A stretch of 64,000 nt of DNA from Streptomyces sp. P3 (GCF_003032475.1 NZ_CP028369.1:8680001-8744000), one strand, 5' to 3'. Shown: positions 7,917 to 16,983, counted from the first letter of the stretch. The notes: generated from the letters alone by a model not told the origin. Numbers and translations are program-made.

Positions 7917-8264
7917 TCACGCGGGGTCCTGGAGGAGCCCCACCAGGTTCCCGTCCGCGTCCTTGACGGAGGCGATGAGCCGGCCGTTGCCGACGTCGTG
8001 GACGTCCTGGAGCACTTCGGCGCCCGCCGCCAGCAGGGCCGCGAGGCGGTCCCGGATGTCGGTGACGTGCCAGTAGGGGACCGGCCCGGTCAGCCCCTGG
8101 GCGTGGCCGTTCGGGTTCAGGCCGATGTCCTGGCCGGCGGCCTTGTAGCCGACGTAGTACGGCTCGTCGGCGAACGGCTCGACCCCCAGCAGTGCGGTGA
8201 ACAGGGCCTTCGCCCGGTCGACGTCCTTGACGGGGTAGATGATCGTCTGCAGTCCGGCGGCCAT
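7917..8264 (-). CDS. VOC-family (glyoxalase/bleomycin-resistance fold) protein
   Basis: A 115-residue single-chain VOC protein: MAAGLQTIIYPVKDVDRAKA at the N-terminus (the beta-1/helix-1 signature) and IASVKDADGNLVGLLQDP at the C-terminus. Such proteins are dimeric metalloenzymes or small-molecule binders. The usual metal-ligand pattern is partly degenerate (Y in IIYP where His is common), so catalysis is uncertain. Start ATG 8264 follows GAGGAGAGC. It is upstream of the MarR gene on the same strand and may be cotranscribed with it. Confidence 0.8.
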   Translation of the reverse strand: MAAGLQTIIYPVKDVDRAKALFTALLGVEPFADEPYYVGYKAAGQDIGLNPNGHAQGLTGPVPYWHVTDIRDRLAALLAAGAEVLQDVHDVGNGRLIASVKDADGNLVGLLQDPA

Positions 8265-8725
8265 GACGCTCTCCTCGGTGAAGTGATGCGGTACCCGGGA
8301 ACACCCTCGTGTCCTCGTGGTCCCACGCTAGGACGAGGACGCGGCGGACCGCTTCTCCGATCCTGACCGGTTGCGGCTCCGCGGCCGCGATGCGGCGGCG
8401 CCCGGAGAGCCGGGCCGCGGACGACGGCCGGCAGCCCCCACGGGCTCCTCGCCCGTGGGGGCTGCCGAGCCGGGGCGGGCGCGTCACGGCCTCCTCGCGT
8501 CCTCGGGCCCCCGCCGGAAGACGTCGGACGCGGCCTTCCCGGCATCCGTCACGGACCCGACGAGGAGACCCCGCCCCGGTCCGCCGTCCGGGCGAGGCCG
8601 CGCGGGACCGGATGCCCGGCTGACTCCGGACGAGCGGACCGGTTGCCCGGCGGCCCCGGTTGCCCGGCGGAATCCGGGCCGGCGGCTCGGGACCCAGGGG
8701 ACTGCGGGCCGCGCGGAGGCCGGGG
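8265..8725. other. 461-bp intergenic stretch without a supported gene
   Basis: No frame here has both a plausible start and consistent third-position GC. It holds a strong hairpin at 8429-8467 and a short tandem duplication: CCGGTTGCCCGGCGG at 8639-8653 is repeated exactly at 8656-8670. The first 60 bases presumably carry the promoter of the VOC gene. Confidence 0.5.
8429..8467. terminator. Strong hairpin, 16-bp perfect stem
   Basis: CGGCAGCCCCCACGGG at 8429-8444 pairs exactly with 8452-8467 around a 7-base loop. No gene ends directly before it on either strand, so it may be an insulator terminator upstream of the VOC/MarR unit or a remnant of a lost gene. Confidence 0.55.
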
Positions 8726-9766
8726 TCAGGCGGACTCCCGCCGGACGAGTTCCGTCGGCAGGATCACCGCCGCCGGGTCCTCGCCGCCGATCTGGGCGAG
8801 GAGGACCCGGACCATCTCGCTGCTGATCCGGTCCCAGGGCTGGCGGATGGTGGTGAGGGAGGGACTGGCGGCGGTCGCCGCCGGGGAGTCGTCGAAGCCG
8901 CCGACCGCCACGTCCTGCGGCACCCGCCGCCCCGCGCGGTGCAGCACCGTCAGCACGCCCTGCGCCATCAGGTCGGACGCGACGAACACCGCGTCCAGCT
9001 CCGGCGCCTGGGTCAGCAGCAGCTCCGCGCCGGCCTCGCCGCTGGCCCGGCTGTAGTCGCCGGACACGACCAGCCGTTCGTCGTAGGGGACGCCCGCCTC
9101 GGCGAGCACCTCCCGGTACCCGGCGAGCCGTTCCACGCCGCCCGGCGTGTCCAGCGGGCCGGTGACCACGCCGATCCGCCGACGGCCCTGCGCCAGCAGA
9201 TGCCGCACCATGTCCCGGGCGCCGTCGCGGTCGTCGGCGGCCACGTAACTCACCTTGGAGTTGGAGCCGATCCCGATCGGCTTGCCGCAGGCGACCAGCG
9301 GCACCCCCGCCTCCCGCAGCTCGGTGGCGATCGGGTCCCCGGAGTGGCTGGAGACCAGCAGCACCCCGTCGACGTGCCCGGCCGTGATGTACCGCGTGAT
9401 GCGCCGCCGCTCGTCCTCGGTGCCGGCCAGCATCAGCAGGAGGGGCACGTCGTGCGCGGCCAGCGCCTGGGTGCAGCCGCGCAGCAGGACGTTGAAGTTG
9501 GGATCCTCGAAGAACCGCTCCTGGGGCTCGGTGAGCAGGAAACCCACCGAGTCGGACCGGCCGGTGATCAGCGAGCGGGCATGCCGGTTCACGACGTAGC
9601 CCGTCCTGCGGATGGCGGCGTTGACCGCCTCCGCCGCCGCCGGGCTGACGTAGTGCCCGCCGTTGAGCACCCGTGAGACGGTGCCCCGGGACACCCCCGC
9701 CTCGCGCGCCACGTCGTGGATGGTCGGCGGTCTGCGCCGGCCCCCAGCACCATTGTTCATGGTCAT
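8726..9766 (-). CDS. LacI-family regulator of the galactan locus
   Basis: A 346-residue LacI/GalR protein. The HTH is at residues 14-40 (TIHDVAREAGVSRGTVSRVL) with the hinge following, and the periplasmic-binding-like ligand domain covers the rest (VGFLLTEP, VDGVLLVSSHS, DAVFVASDLMAQGVL). Start ATG 9766 overlaps the stop of the upstream permease by ATGA, so it is the last gene of the four-gene minus operon. It most likely represses that operon and the divergent GH42 gene through the operator at 12935-12948, with galactose or a galacto-oligosaccharide as inducer. The effector is inferred from context. Confidence 0.9.
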   Translation of the reverse strand: MTMNNGAGGRRRPPTIHDVAREAGVSRGTVSRVLNGGHYVSPAAAEAVNAAIRRTGYVVNRHARSLITGRSDSVGFLLTEPQERFFEDPNFNVLLRGCTQALAAHDVPLLLMLAGTEDERRRITRYITAGHVDGVLLVSSHSGDPIATELREAGVPLVACGKPIGIGSNSKVSYVAADDRDGARDMVRHLLAQGRRRIGVVTGPLDTPGGVERLAGYREVLAEAGVPYDERLVVSGDYSRASGEAGAELLLTQAPELDAVFVASDLMAQGVLTVLHRAGRRVPQDVAVGGFDDSPAATAASPSLTTIRQPWDRISSEMVRVLLAQIGGEDPAAVILPTELVRRESA

Positions 9767-10668
9767 GACTTTACGGCTCCGGACAGCAGATCCAGGCTCC
9801 AGAAGCGCTGGACCACCAGGAACAGCGCCACCAGCGGAATCACCGCCAGGAACGCGCCGGTGATCACCAGCGTGTACAGCGCGGGCTGGTTGGCCCCCTG
9901 CTCCAGCAACGTGAACAGGCCGAGCGTGATCGGGAACTTCTCGTCGTCGCTGAGCATGATGTACGGAAGCAGGAAGTTGTTCCACACCGCCACGAACTGG
10001 AACAGGAACACCGTCACCAGCCCCGGGACCATCATCGGCAGCGCGATCCGGCTGAAGATCCGCCACTCGCTCGCCCCGTCCATCCGGCCGGCCTCCACCA
10101 CGTCGCCGGGCACGGCCGCCGCGGCGTAGATGCGGGCGAGGTAGACGCCGTAGGGCGACAGGATCTGCGGCAGCAGCACGGACCAGTACGAGTCCGTGAG
10201 ATCGGCCTGGGCCAGCAGCAGGTACTGCGGGACGGCCAGGATGATCGGCGGCATCAGCACGCCCGCGAGCAGGATGTTGAAGATCGACTCCCGGCCGCGG
10301 AAGCGGTAGACGGCCAGGGCGTAGCCGCTGAACGCCGACACGCACGTCGACAGCAGCGCGCCGAGGCCCGCGTACAGCGCGGAGTTGCCCATCCACGTCC
10401 AGTACACGCCGCCGCGGTAGGAGTCGAGGTCCCGGAGGTTGTCGGCGAAGCCCGTGCCGGGCAGGAAGGTGAACGTGGAGAACAGCTCACGGCCGGACTT
10501 GGTGGACGCGATGACCACCCAGGCGACCGGCAGGAGGCAGTAGACGGCGCCCAGGAGCAGGGTGATCGTGGGGATCAGGGCGATCCGGCCGCGCCGCGGG
10601 GGACGCTCGCGCGCGGCGCCGGTCGCGTCGGCCGTGGAGGGGGCCTTGTGGACGGCGAGTGCGCTCAT
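9763..10668 (-). CDS. Carbohydrate ABC transporter permease, MalG type
   Basis: A 301-residue permease with six membrane helices. The cytoplasmic loop EAGRMDGASEWRIFSRIALP is the EAA motif that docks the ATPase. The N-terminal 30 residues are cytoplasmic and basic. It pairs with the MalF-type permease encoded just upstream, sharing a 4-base overlap (10665-10668). No ATPase gene is in the locus; in Streptomyces the shared ATPase MsiK usually energises such CUT1 importers. The likely cargo is beta-1,4-galacto-oligosaccharides, inferred from the adjacent GH42 and GH53 genes. Confidence 0.92.
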   Translation of the reverse strand: MSALAVHKAPSTADATGAARERPPRRGRIALIPTITLLLGAVYCLLPVAWVVIASTKSGRELFSTFTFLPGTGFADNLRDLDSYRGGVYWTWMGNSALYAGLGALLSTCVSAFSGYALAVYRFRGRESIFNILLAGVLMPPIILAVPQYLLLAQADLTDSYWSVLLPQILSPYGVYLARIYAAAAVPGDVVEAGRMDGASEWRIFSRIALPMMVPGLVTVFLFQFVAVWNNFLLPYIMLSDDEKFPITLGLFTLLEQGANQPALYTLVITGAFLAVIPLVALFLVVQRFWSLDLLSGAVKS

Positions 10669-11588
10669 GACCGGGCTTCCTGCCTGTTTCGGCGGTTCGC
10701 GGCCCGCAGGAAGCCGAAGGACAGCACCAGCGTGGCCAGGGCGATGATCACGGCCTCGGCGGCCGCCTGGTAGACGTCACCCGTGCCGAAGGCGTCCCGG
10801 TACACCTTCATCAGCGGACTCCAGGTCGTGGACACGGAGTTGGTGAGCGGCTTGAGGGTGGTCGGCTCGTTGAACACCTGGAGCGTGGCGATGATCGAGA
10901 AGAAGAAGGTCAGCACCAGCGAGGGCGCCACCATCGGAATCTTGATCCGCAGCGCGGTCTGCAGCCCGGTCGCGCCGTCCAGCTTCGCGGCCTCGTGCAC
11001 CTCGGCCGGGATGGCCCGCAACGAGGTGTAGATGACGATCATGTTGAAGCCGGTGCCGCCCCAGACCGCGATGTTCGACAGAGCGAGGTACAGCGGTCCG
11101 CCGTCGAGCAGGTCGGGCTGCGGCAGCCCCAGTTTCTCGAGCACGTAGGAGAACGGGCTGACGTCGGGCAGGTAGAGGAAGCCCCACAGCAGCGCCGCCA
11201 CGACGCCGGGGATGGCGTACGGCAGGAAGATCGCGAGCCGGGTGAAGGGGGCGAGGCGCACCTTCTCGGAGTCGAGCATCAGCGCGAACAGCAGGGCCAG
11301 GCCCAGCATGACGGGGACGACGATGCAGCCGTATCCGAGGACGCGCAGCGCGCCGGCGAGCAGTTCGCTGTCCGTGAAAGCGTCGGTGTAGTTCTCCAGG
11401 CCGGCCCAGACCTCCTTGCGGGCGCCCGAGCCCAGGCCGAGGCCCGAGACGCGCACCTTGTGGAAGCTGAGCCAGACCGCGTACCCGATGGGCAGCGCGA
11501 AGAACAGGGCGAAGAGGACGGCGGCGGGGACGAGGAACGCGTACGGGGCGCCCTTGACCCCGTACGACGTCCGGCGTGCGGTGGTCAC
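10665..11588 (-). CDS. Carbohydrate ABC transporter permease, MalF type
   Basis: A 307-residue permease with six helices and the EAA loop EAAKLDGATGLQTALRIKIP. I place the start at the GTG at 11588, which overlaps the TGA of the binding-protein gene as GTGA; longer upstream readings run through that gene in another frame and are not credible. It forms the heterodimeric channel with the MalG-type partner downstream. The extracellular part between the first helices is short, as in other CUT1 systems. Confidence 0.92.
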   Translation of the reverse strand: MTTARRTSYGVKGAPYAFLVPAAVLFALFFALPIGYAVWLSFHKVRVSGLGLGSGARKEVWAGLENYTDAFTDSELLAGALRVLGYGCIVVPVMLGLALLFALMLDSEKVRLAPFTRLAIFLPYAIPGVVAALLWGFLYLPDVSPFSYVLEKLGLPQPDLLDGGPLYLALSNIAVWGGTGFNMIVIYTSLRAIPAEVHEAAKLDGATGLQTALRIKIPMVAPSLVLTFFFSIIATLQVFNEPTTLKPLTNSVSTTWSPLMKVYRDAFGTGDVYQAAAEAVIIALATLVLSFGFLRAANRRNRQEARS

Positions 11589-12904
11589 TCGGAGACCTCG
11601 AAGCCCTGCTTCTTCATGTCGGCGACCGTGTCCGACTGCATCGTGGCGAGCGCGGCGGAGAAGTCCGACTTGTTCTTGGCGGCGGCGCCGAACGCGTCCT
11701 TGAAGCTCGTGTAGGCCACGTTCACGTTCGGGCCCCAGGCCGAGGGCGCCGTGGTCTTCGCGATCTTGGCGGCGGTGGTGTAGAAGTCCGCCTGCTGGGA
11801 GAAGTAGTCGGGCGGGGTGATGAAGGCACCGCTGAGCTGGGCGGACGTGGAAGCCGGGTAGATGCCCCCTTCCTTGGCCAGCGCGTTGAGGGCGTCGCCG
11901 TCGGTGTTCAGCCAGGCGGCGAACTTCGCGGCGGCCGCCTTGTGCTTCGAGTCCGTGGTCACGGCCGTGGACGATCCGCCCCAGCTGCCGGTCACGTTCT
12001 CGCCGGCGGACCACTGGGGGAGCGGGGCCATCGCCCACTTGCCCTTGGTGTCGGGCGCGGCGGTGGTCAGCGTGCCCGGCGCCCACACGGCGGACACCCA
12101 GGCGATCTGCTTGCCGGTGTTGAGTGCCTTGTTCCAGGCCGGGGTGTACATGGGCTGGTTGTCGACGGCGCCCTCCTTGACCAGGCCGCCCCAGAAGTCG
12201 GCGACCTTCTTGGTGGCCGCGTCGTCGATGCCGACCTTCCACTTGTCGCCGGCGGTGGTCCACCACTTGGCGCCGGCCTGCTGGGCGAGGCCGGCGAAGA
12301 GACCGGAGTCGTTGGCGGAGAACGTGGTGAGGTCCGTGTCCGGGGCCTTCTTCTTCAGCGCGCGGGCGGTCTCGGCGAACTGCTCCCAGGTCGTGGGGAC
12401 CGTCAGCCCGTACTTCTTGAAGAGGTCGGCGCGGTAGTAGAACATCATCGGCCCGATGTCCTGCGGCACCGCGTAGACGGCGTCCGTGCCCAGGGTCGTC
12501 TGCTGCCAGACGCCGTCCGCGAACTTGCTCTTCGCGTCGCCGACGTCCTTGCCTATGTCCGCGACCGCGTCATTGCTGACCAGCGTCGGCAGCGCCTGGT
12601 ACTCGGCCTGGACCAGGTCGGGGGCCTTGCCGGCCTTGTGCGCGGTGAGGATCTTGGTGATCAGCGTGTCGCCGGACGCCTGCTTCTTCACCGTGACCGT
12701 GATCCGGTCCTTCTTGCCGCGGCCCTTGTTCCACAGGTCGACGACCTTGTCCATGCCGGGCGTCCACGTCCAGTACGTGAGCGAGACCGGCCCGGACTCG
12801 GCGCCGCCGTCCTCGTCGGACGAGCCGCAGGCGGCGAGGGCGGTGCTGCCCAGAGCGACGGCAACAGCAGTTGCCACGAGGCGTCGGCGCTTCGTGATGG
12901 ACAT
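11585..12904 (-). CDS. Extracellular sugar-binding lipoprotein of the ABC importer
   Basis: A 439-residue solute-binding protein. It opens with a lipoprotein signal, MSITKRRRLVATAVAVALGS followed by the lipobox LAAC-G (cysteine about residue 26), so it is anchored to the outer face of the membrane. The mature part fits family 1 binding proteins (LTYWTWTPGMDKVVDLWN near the N-terminus, GSWGGSSTAV in the second lobe). It is the first gene of the minus operon. Its leader GGGAGAGATCC directly before the ATG is identical to that of the divergent GH42 gene. It presumably captures galacto-oligosaccharides released by the GH53 galactanase. Confidence 0.93.
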   Translation of the reverse strand: MSITKRRRLVATAVAVALGSTALAACGSSDEDGGAESGPVSLTYWTWTPGMDKVVDLWNKGRGKKDRITVTVKKQASGDTLITKILTAHKAGKAPDLVQAEYQALPTLVSNDAVADIGKDVGDAKSKFADGVWQQTTLGTDAVYAVPQDIGPMMFYYRADLFKKYGLTVPTTWEQFAETARALKKKAPDTDLTTFSANDSGLFAGLAQQAGAKWWTTAGDKWKVGIDDAATKKVADFWGGLVKEGAVDNQPMYTPAWNKALNTGKQIAWVSAVWAPGTLTTAAPDTKGKWAMAPLPQWSAGENVTGSWGGSSTAVTTDSKHKAAAAKFAAWLNTDGDALNALAKEGGIYPASTSAQLSGAFITPPDYFSQQADFYTTAAKIAKTTAPSAWGPNVNVAYTSFKDAFGAAAKNKSDFSAALATMQSDTVADMKKQGFEVSE

Positions 12905-12934
12905 GGATCTCTCCCTGACCTGGGTTCCGGTGTC

Positions 12935-12948
12935 TGTGAGCGTTCACA
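12935..12948. promoter_or_regulatory. LacI-type operator
   Basis: TGTGAGCGTTCACA has perfect 5-bp arms (extended by C and G on each side) around GCGT, the usual form of sites bound by actinobacterial LacI-family repressors. It abuts the -10 box of the minus-strand promoter, so bound repressor would block the transporter operon. Confidence 0.75.
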
Positions 12949-12976
12949 GTAGAGAAACATCCTGGACACTTGTCAA
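12948..12976 (-). promoter_or_regulatory. Promoter of the sugar-transport operon
   Basis: On the minus strand, TTGACA (12976-12971) and TCTACT (12953-12948) are separated by 17 bases, close to the vegetative sigma consensus. The transcript would start near the LacI-type operator and carry a leader of roughly 35-40 bases to the binding-protein ATG at 12904. Confidence 0.7.
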
Positions 12977-13023
12977 TGGTTGTTGCTGTGCGGTTATGTT
13001 GGCCTCGCACCGCTGAGAATGTG

Positions 13024-13037
13024 TGTGCACGTTCCCA
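13024..13037. promoter_or_regulatory. Possible second, weaker LacI operator before the GH42 gene
   Basis: TGTGCACGTTCCCA matches 11 of 14 positions of the operator at 12935-12948 and lies 26 bases before the GH42 start codon. It would place one site near each divergent promoter. Confidence 0.4.
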
Positions 13038-13063
13038 AATGATCGACCAAACGGGAGAGATCC

Positions 13064-15100
13064 ATGCCGGAGACCACCCCCAAGGGCCTCACCGGGCTCG
13101 CCTTCGGTGGGGACTACAACCCCGAGCAGTGGCCGGAATCCGTCTGGCAGGACGACGTCCGGCTGATGCGGGAGGCCGGGGTCACCATGGTCAGCGTCGG
13201 GATCTTCTCCTGGGCCCTCCTCGAACCCTCGCCGGGGGAGTACGACTTCGGCTGGCTCGACCGGGTGATCGACCTGCTGCACGAGCACGGCATCCGCGTC
13301 GACCTGGGCACCCCGACGGTGTCGCCGCCGGTCTGGTTCTACCGCCGCCACCCCGACGCCCTGCCGGTGACCGCCGACGGCGTGCGCTACGAGTTCGGCT
13401 CCCGCGGCGCGATCTGTCACAGCAACGCGGACTACCGCGCGGCCGCGGCGAACATCACCACGCGCCTCGCCGAGCGCTACGGCGACCACCCGGCGCTCGC
13501 GATGTGGCACGTGCACAACGAGTACGGCGTCCCCGTCTCCGCCTGCTACTGCGACTGCTGCGCCGCCCACTTCCGCCGCTGGCTGGAGACGACGTACGGC
13601 ACGGTCGACGCCGTCAACGAGGCCTGGGGCACCGCCTTCTGGGGCCAGCGGTACGCGAGCCTCGAGGACGTCAACCCGCCGCGCGCCACCCCGACCGTCG
13701 GCAACCCGGGCCAGGCCCTCGACTACAAGCGGTTCGCCGACGCGACCATGCGCGAGAACTTCCGCGCGGAGCGGGACCTCCTGCACCGCCTCGCCCCCGG
13801 CGTCCCGGTCACGACCAACTTCATGACCGCCCTCAGCCAGTGCGACTCCGTCGACTACTGGGCCTGGGGCCGAGAGGTCGACATCGTCACCAACGACCAC
13901 TACCTGATCACCGACGGCCGCCGCACCCACGTCAACCTCGCGATGGCCGCCGACCTCACCCGGTCCGTCGCGGGCGGCGCCCCCTGGATCCTGCTCGAAC
14001 ACTCCACCTCGGGCATCAACTGGCAGCCGCGCAACCCCGCCAAGGCCCCCGGCCAGATGGCCCGCAACTCGCTGGCGCACGTGGCACGCGGTTCCGAGGG
14101 CGCCATGTTCTTCCAGTGGCGGCAGTCCCGGCGCGGCGCCGAGAAGTTCCACTCGGCGATGGTCCCGCACGGCGGCACCGACACGCGGGTGTGGCGCGAG
14201 GTCGTCGAACTCGGCGCGGCCCTCGACTCCCTCGGCGCCGTCCGCGGCACCCGTACCGTCGCCGACGCGGCCGTCCTGTGGGACTGGCACTCCTGGTGGG
14301 CGCAGAACCTCGACTGGCGGCCCAGCGAGGACGCCGACCCGCGCGAGCGCGCCGACGCCTACTACGAGGCGCTCCACGACCGCCACCTCACGGTCGACTT
14401 CGCCCACCCCGAGGCCGACCTGTCTCGGTACCCGCTGGTCGTCGTGCCCGCCCTGTACCTGATGACGGAGGCGGCCGGCCGCAACCTCACGCAGTACGTC
14501 GAGAACGGCGGCACCCTTGTCGTGTCGTACTTCTCCGGCATCGTCGACGAGCACGACGCCGTGCACGAGGGCGCCTACCCCGGCCCGCTGCGCGACGTCC
14601 TCGGCCTGACCGTCGAGGAGTTCTCGCCGCTGCTGCGGGGCGAGCGGGTGCGTGTGGCCGGCCCCGACGGCTCCGGGTCCGACGGCTTCGGGTTCGAGAG
14701 CGACGTGTGGACGGAGTTCGTCACCCCGCGCGGCGCCGAGACCGTGTGGACGTACGCGGACGGCCTCGCCGCCGGGCGTCCCGCCGTCACCCGGCACCGC
14801 CTCGGCGAGGGGACCGCCTGGTACGTCTCCACCCGCCTCGGCGCCGACGGCCTCGACGCGCTGATCGGCCGTGCCGCCGAGGACGCGGCGATCGCCCCGC
14901 GCGCCGAACTTCCCCGGGACGTCGAGGTGGTGCGCCGCTCCGGCGAGACCGGCAGTTACCTCTTCGCGATCAACCACACCGCCGCCGACGTCAAGGTGCC
15001 GCTGGAGACTCCCGGCGTCGAACTGCTGACCGGCGAACGGGCCACCGGCCGCCTCGCGGTCCCGGCCGGAGCCGTACGGGTCGTGCGACTCGACGGCTGA
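13064..15100 (+). CDS. Beta-galactosidase, GH42
   Basis: A 678-residue cytoplasmic enzyme of full family length. The TIM barrel opens with GLAFGGDYNPEQWPE. The acid/base is E153 in WHVHNEYG, the nucleophile E312 in WILLEHSTSG. The zinc cluster C161-x-C163-x-C165-C166 characteristic of the family is intact. A trimerisation domain (about 390-600) and a small C-terminal beta domain follow. There is no signal peptide, so it acts on imported oligosaccharides. It starts at ATG 13064 behind GGGAGAG, diverges from the ABC operon, and precedes the secreted GH53 galactanase, which points to galacto-oligosaccharides rather than lactose as substrate. Confidence 0.95.
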   Translation: MPETTPKGLTGLAFGGDYNPEQWPESVWQDDVRLMREAGVTMVSVGIFSWALLEPSPGEYDFGWLDRVIDLLHEHGIRVDLGTPTVSPPVWFYRRHPDALPVTADGVRYEFGSRGAICHSNADYRAAAANITTRLAERYGDHPALAMWHVHNEYGVPVSACYCDCCAAHFRRWLETTYGTVDAVNEAWGTAFWGQRYASLEDVNPPRATPTVGNPGQALDYKRFADATMRENFRAERDLLHRLAPGVPVTTNFMTALSQCDSVDYWAWGREVDIVTNDHYLITDGRRTHVNLAMAADLTRSVAGGAPWILLEHSTSGINWQPRNPAKAPGQMARNSLAHVARGSEGAMFFQWRQSRRGAEKFHSAMVPHGGTDTRVWREVVELGAALDSLGAVRGTRTVADAAVLWDWHSWWAQNLDWRPSEDADPRERADAYYEALHDRHLTVDFAHPEADLSRYPLVVVPALYLMTEAAGRNLTQYVENGGTLVVSYFSGIVDEHDAVHEGAYPGPLRDVLGLTVEEFSPLLRGERVRVAGPDGSGSDGFGFESDVWTEFVTPRGAETVWTYADGLAAGRPAVTRHRLGEGTAWYVSTRLGADGLDALIGRAAEDAAIAPRAELPRDVEVVRRSGETGSYLFAINHTAADVKVPLETPGVELLTGERATGRLAVPAGAVRVVRLDG

Positions 15101-15143
15101 GCCGACTCCCCCTTCGCCCGTGGAGCCACGAGCCGCGGGCGGA

Positions 15144-15173
15144 GGGGGCCCCTCACCTCACGAGGGGACCCCC
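15144..15173 (+). terminator. Hairpin between the GH42 and GH53 genes
   Basis: GGGGG+CCCCTC (15144-15154) pairs with GAGGGG+CCCCC (15162-15173), with one bulged A at 15168. It sits 43 bases past the GH42 stop and 31 bases before the GH53 start. It may be a partial terminator or a processing or stabilising structure that sets different levels for the two enzymes. Confidence 0.55.
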
Positions 15174-15204
15174 ACCCATCACGTCGAAGGGACGACGGAC
15201 GACG

Positions 15205-16773
15205 ATGTTCCATCCCAGACGCACGCTCAGGGCCCTGCTGCTGCCGCTCGCCGCGGGACTCGCCCTCACCGCCCTGCCCGCGCAGACCGCGCAGGCTGCC
15301 GCCACGCTCACCAACGGCGGCTTCGAGACGGACGGCACCGGCACCGCGAAGCCGGCCGGCTGGTCGACGTACTCGGCGACCGGGCAGAACTCCGCCTCCT
15401 TCACCGAGTCCGGTGGCCACGGCGGCGGCTACCGCCTCTCGCACTACTCGGCGGCCGCCTACAAGGTCGAGACGTACCAGTACCTTTCCGGGCTCGCCAA
15501 CGGCACCTACAAGCTCACCGCCTGGGTGCGTTCCGGCGGCGGCCAGAAGTCCGCGTACATCGCGTTGAAGAACTGCGGCGGCGCGGAGCAGCGCACCGAC
15601 ATCCCGGTCTCCTCCAGCGGATGGATCCGGATCGTCACCTCCGTCGCGGTGACGAACAACCAGTGCACCATCGGCATCACCTCCGACGCCGACGCCGGGA
15701 ACTGGATCAACGTCGACGACCTGACCTTCGCGCCGGGCTCCACCGGCCTCACCGTCAAGGGCTCGGACGTGTCGTCGCTCGTCAAGAGCGAAGCCCTCGG
15801 CGGCGTCTACCGCAGCAGCTCCGGCACCGCCCAGGACCCGCTCGCCGTCCTCAGGAACGCCGGACAGAACTACGCCCGGCTGAAGGTCTGGGTGAACCCG
15901 GCCGACGGCTACAACGACAAGGCCCGGGTCCTGGCGGCCGCCAAGCGCGTCAAGGCCCGCGGCATGAAGCTCCTGGTGGACTTCCACTATTCCGACACCT
16001 GGGCCGACCCGGGTGCGCAGACCGTGCCCTCCGCCTGGACCGGACACTCCTACAGCCGGTTGAAGACGGACGTCTACCAGCACACCCACGACGTCCTCGA
16101 CGCCCTCAAGGCGCAGGGCACCACCGCCGACATGGTGCAGGTCGGCAACGAGATCAACGGCGGCATGCTGTGGTCGGCGGGCTCCACCGACAACTGGTCA
16201 CAGCTGGCCGGACTGCTCAACTCCGGCTACGCGGCGGTCAAGGCGGTCGACTCCGCCACCCCCGTGGCGCTCCACCTCGCCAAGGGCGGTGATCTGGCCG
16301 GCACCCGCTGGTGGTTCGACAACGCGGTCTCCCACGGCGTGAAGTTCGACGTCATCGGCCTGTCCTACTACGGCTACTGGCACGGCACGCTCGCCGACTT
16401 CCAGACCACCCTCGACGACGCGGCCGCCCGCTACGCCAAGCCGGTCTACGTCGCCGAGACGGCCTACCCCTTCCGGCTGGACAGTAAGGACGCGCACGAG
16501 AACATCATCGACCTGTCGAGCGAGCTGGTGTCCGGATACCCGGCCTCCGTCTCCGGCCAGACCCGGTGGATGAACGACGTGGCGAGCATCGTGGAGGCCG
16601 TCCCGAACGGCCGCGGACTCGGCGTCTTCTACTGGGAGTCCACCTGGACGGCCGTCACCGGCAACGGCTGGGACCCGACCGACGCCTCCTCCGGCAACGG
16701 CTGGGAGAACCAGGCCCTGTTCGGCTACGACGACAGGGCGCTGTCGTCGATGTCCTGGTTCCGGCACCGCTGA
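15205..16773 (+). CDS. Secreted endo-beta-1,4-galactanase, GH53, with N-terminal carbohydrate-binding domain
   Basis: A 522-residue exported enzyme. A signal peptide (about residues 1-31, cleavage near AQA-AAT) is followed by a galactose-binding-like beta-sandwich (LTNGGFETDGTGTAKPAGWS, to about 177). The GH53 TIM barrel spans about 183-522. Acid/base E316 (VGNEINGG) and nucleophile E418 (YVAETAYPF) are present. It cuts beta-1,4-galactan side chains of pectin outside the cell; the products enter through the adjacent ABC importer and are hydrolysed by GH42. The start is ATG 15205. The binding domain on the N-terminal side is an addition to the minimal GH53 plan. Confidence 0.94.
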   Translation: MFHPRRTLRALLLPLAAGLALTALPAQTAQAAATLTNGGFETDGTGTAKPAGWSTYSATGQNSASFTESGGHGGGYRLSHYSAAAYKVETYQYLSGLANGTYKLTAWVRSGGGQKSAYIALKNCGGAEQRTDIPVSSSGWIRIVTSVAVTNNQCTIGITSDADAGNWINVDDLTFAPGSTGLTVKGSDVSSLVKSEALGGVYRSSSGTAQDPLAVLRNAGQNYARLKVWVNPADGYNDKARVLAAAKRVKARGMKLLVDFHYSDTWADPGAQTVPSAWTGHSYSRLKTDVYQHTHDVLDALKAQGTTADMVQVGNEINGGMLWSAGSTDNWSQLAGLLNSGYAAVKAVDSATPVALHLAKGGDLAGTRWWFDNAVSHGVKFDVIGLSYYGYWHGTLADFQTTLDDAAARYAKPVYVAETAYPFRLDSKDAHENIIDLSSELVSGYPASVSGQTRWMNDVASIVEAVPNGRGLGVFYWESTWTAVTGNGWDPTDASSGNGWENQALFGYDDRALSSMSWFRHR

Positions 16774-16791
16774 TCCTCGGCCTCGCGCAGC

Positions 16792-16828
16792 GGGGAGCCT
16801 CGGCCGCACTCCCGCGACCGAGGCCCCC
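16792..16828 (+). terminator. Terminator hairpin after GH53
   Basis: GGGG-GCCTCGG (16792-16803, one bulged A) pairs with CCGAGGC-CCCC (16818-16828). It lies 18 bases after the GH53 stop and closes the galactan locus. Confidence 0.65.
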
Positions 16829-16983
16829 GCCCCTCCTCCCCGCCCGGTCCGGCCGGCCCCCCCAACAGCGTTTTCCGGCGGGGGGTTCGATCCGGGACAA
16901 GGCTCACGGAGTTCGGGACACGGCGGGCCCGACTGCGGAAGAGTGGGACGACGCGGTACGAGGAGGCTCGGACGGAGGGGACG

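Noticed and set aside
12944..14977. A 677-codon minus frame opposite GH42
   Set aside because: It would extend over the divergent promoter and the entire GH42 gene; no recognisable domain.
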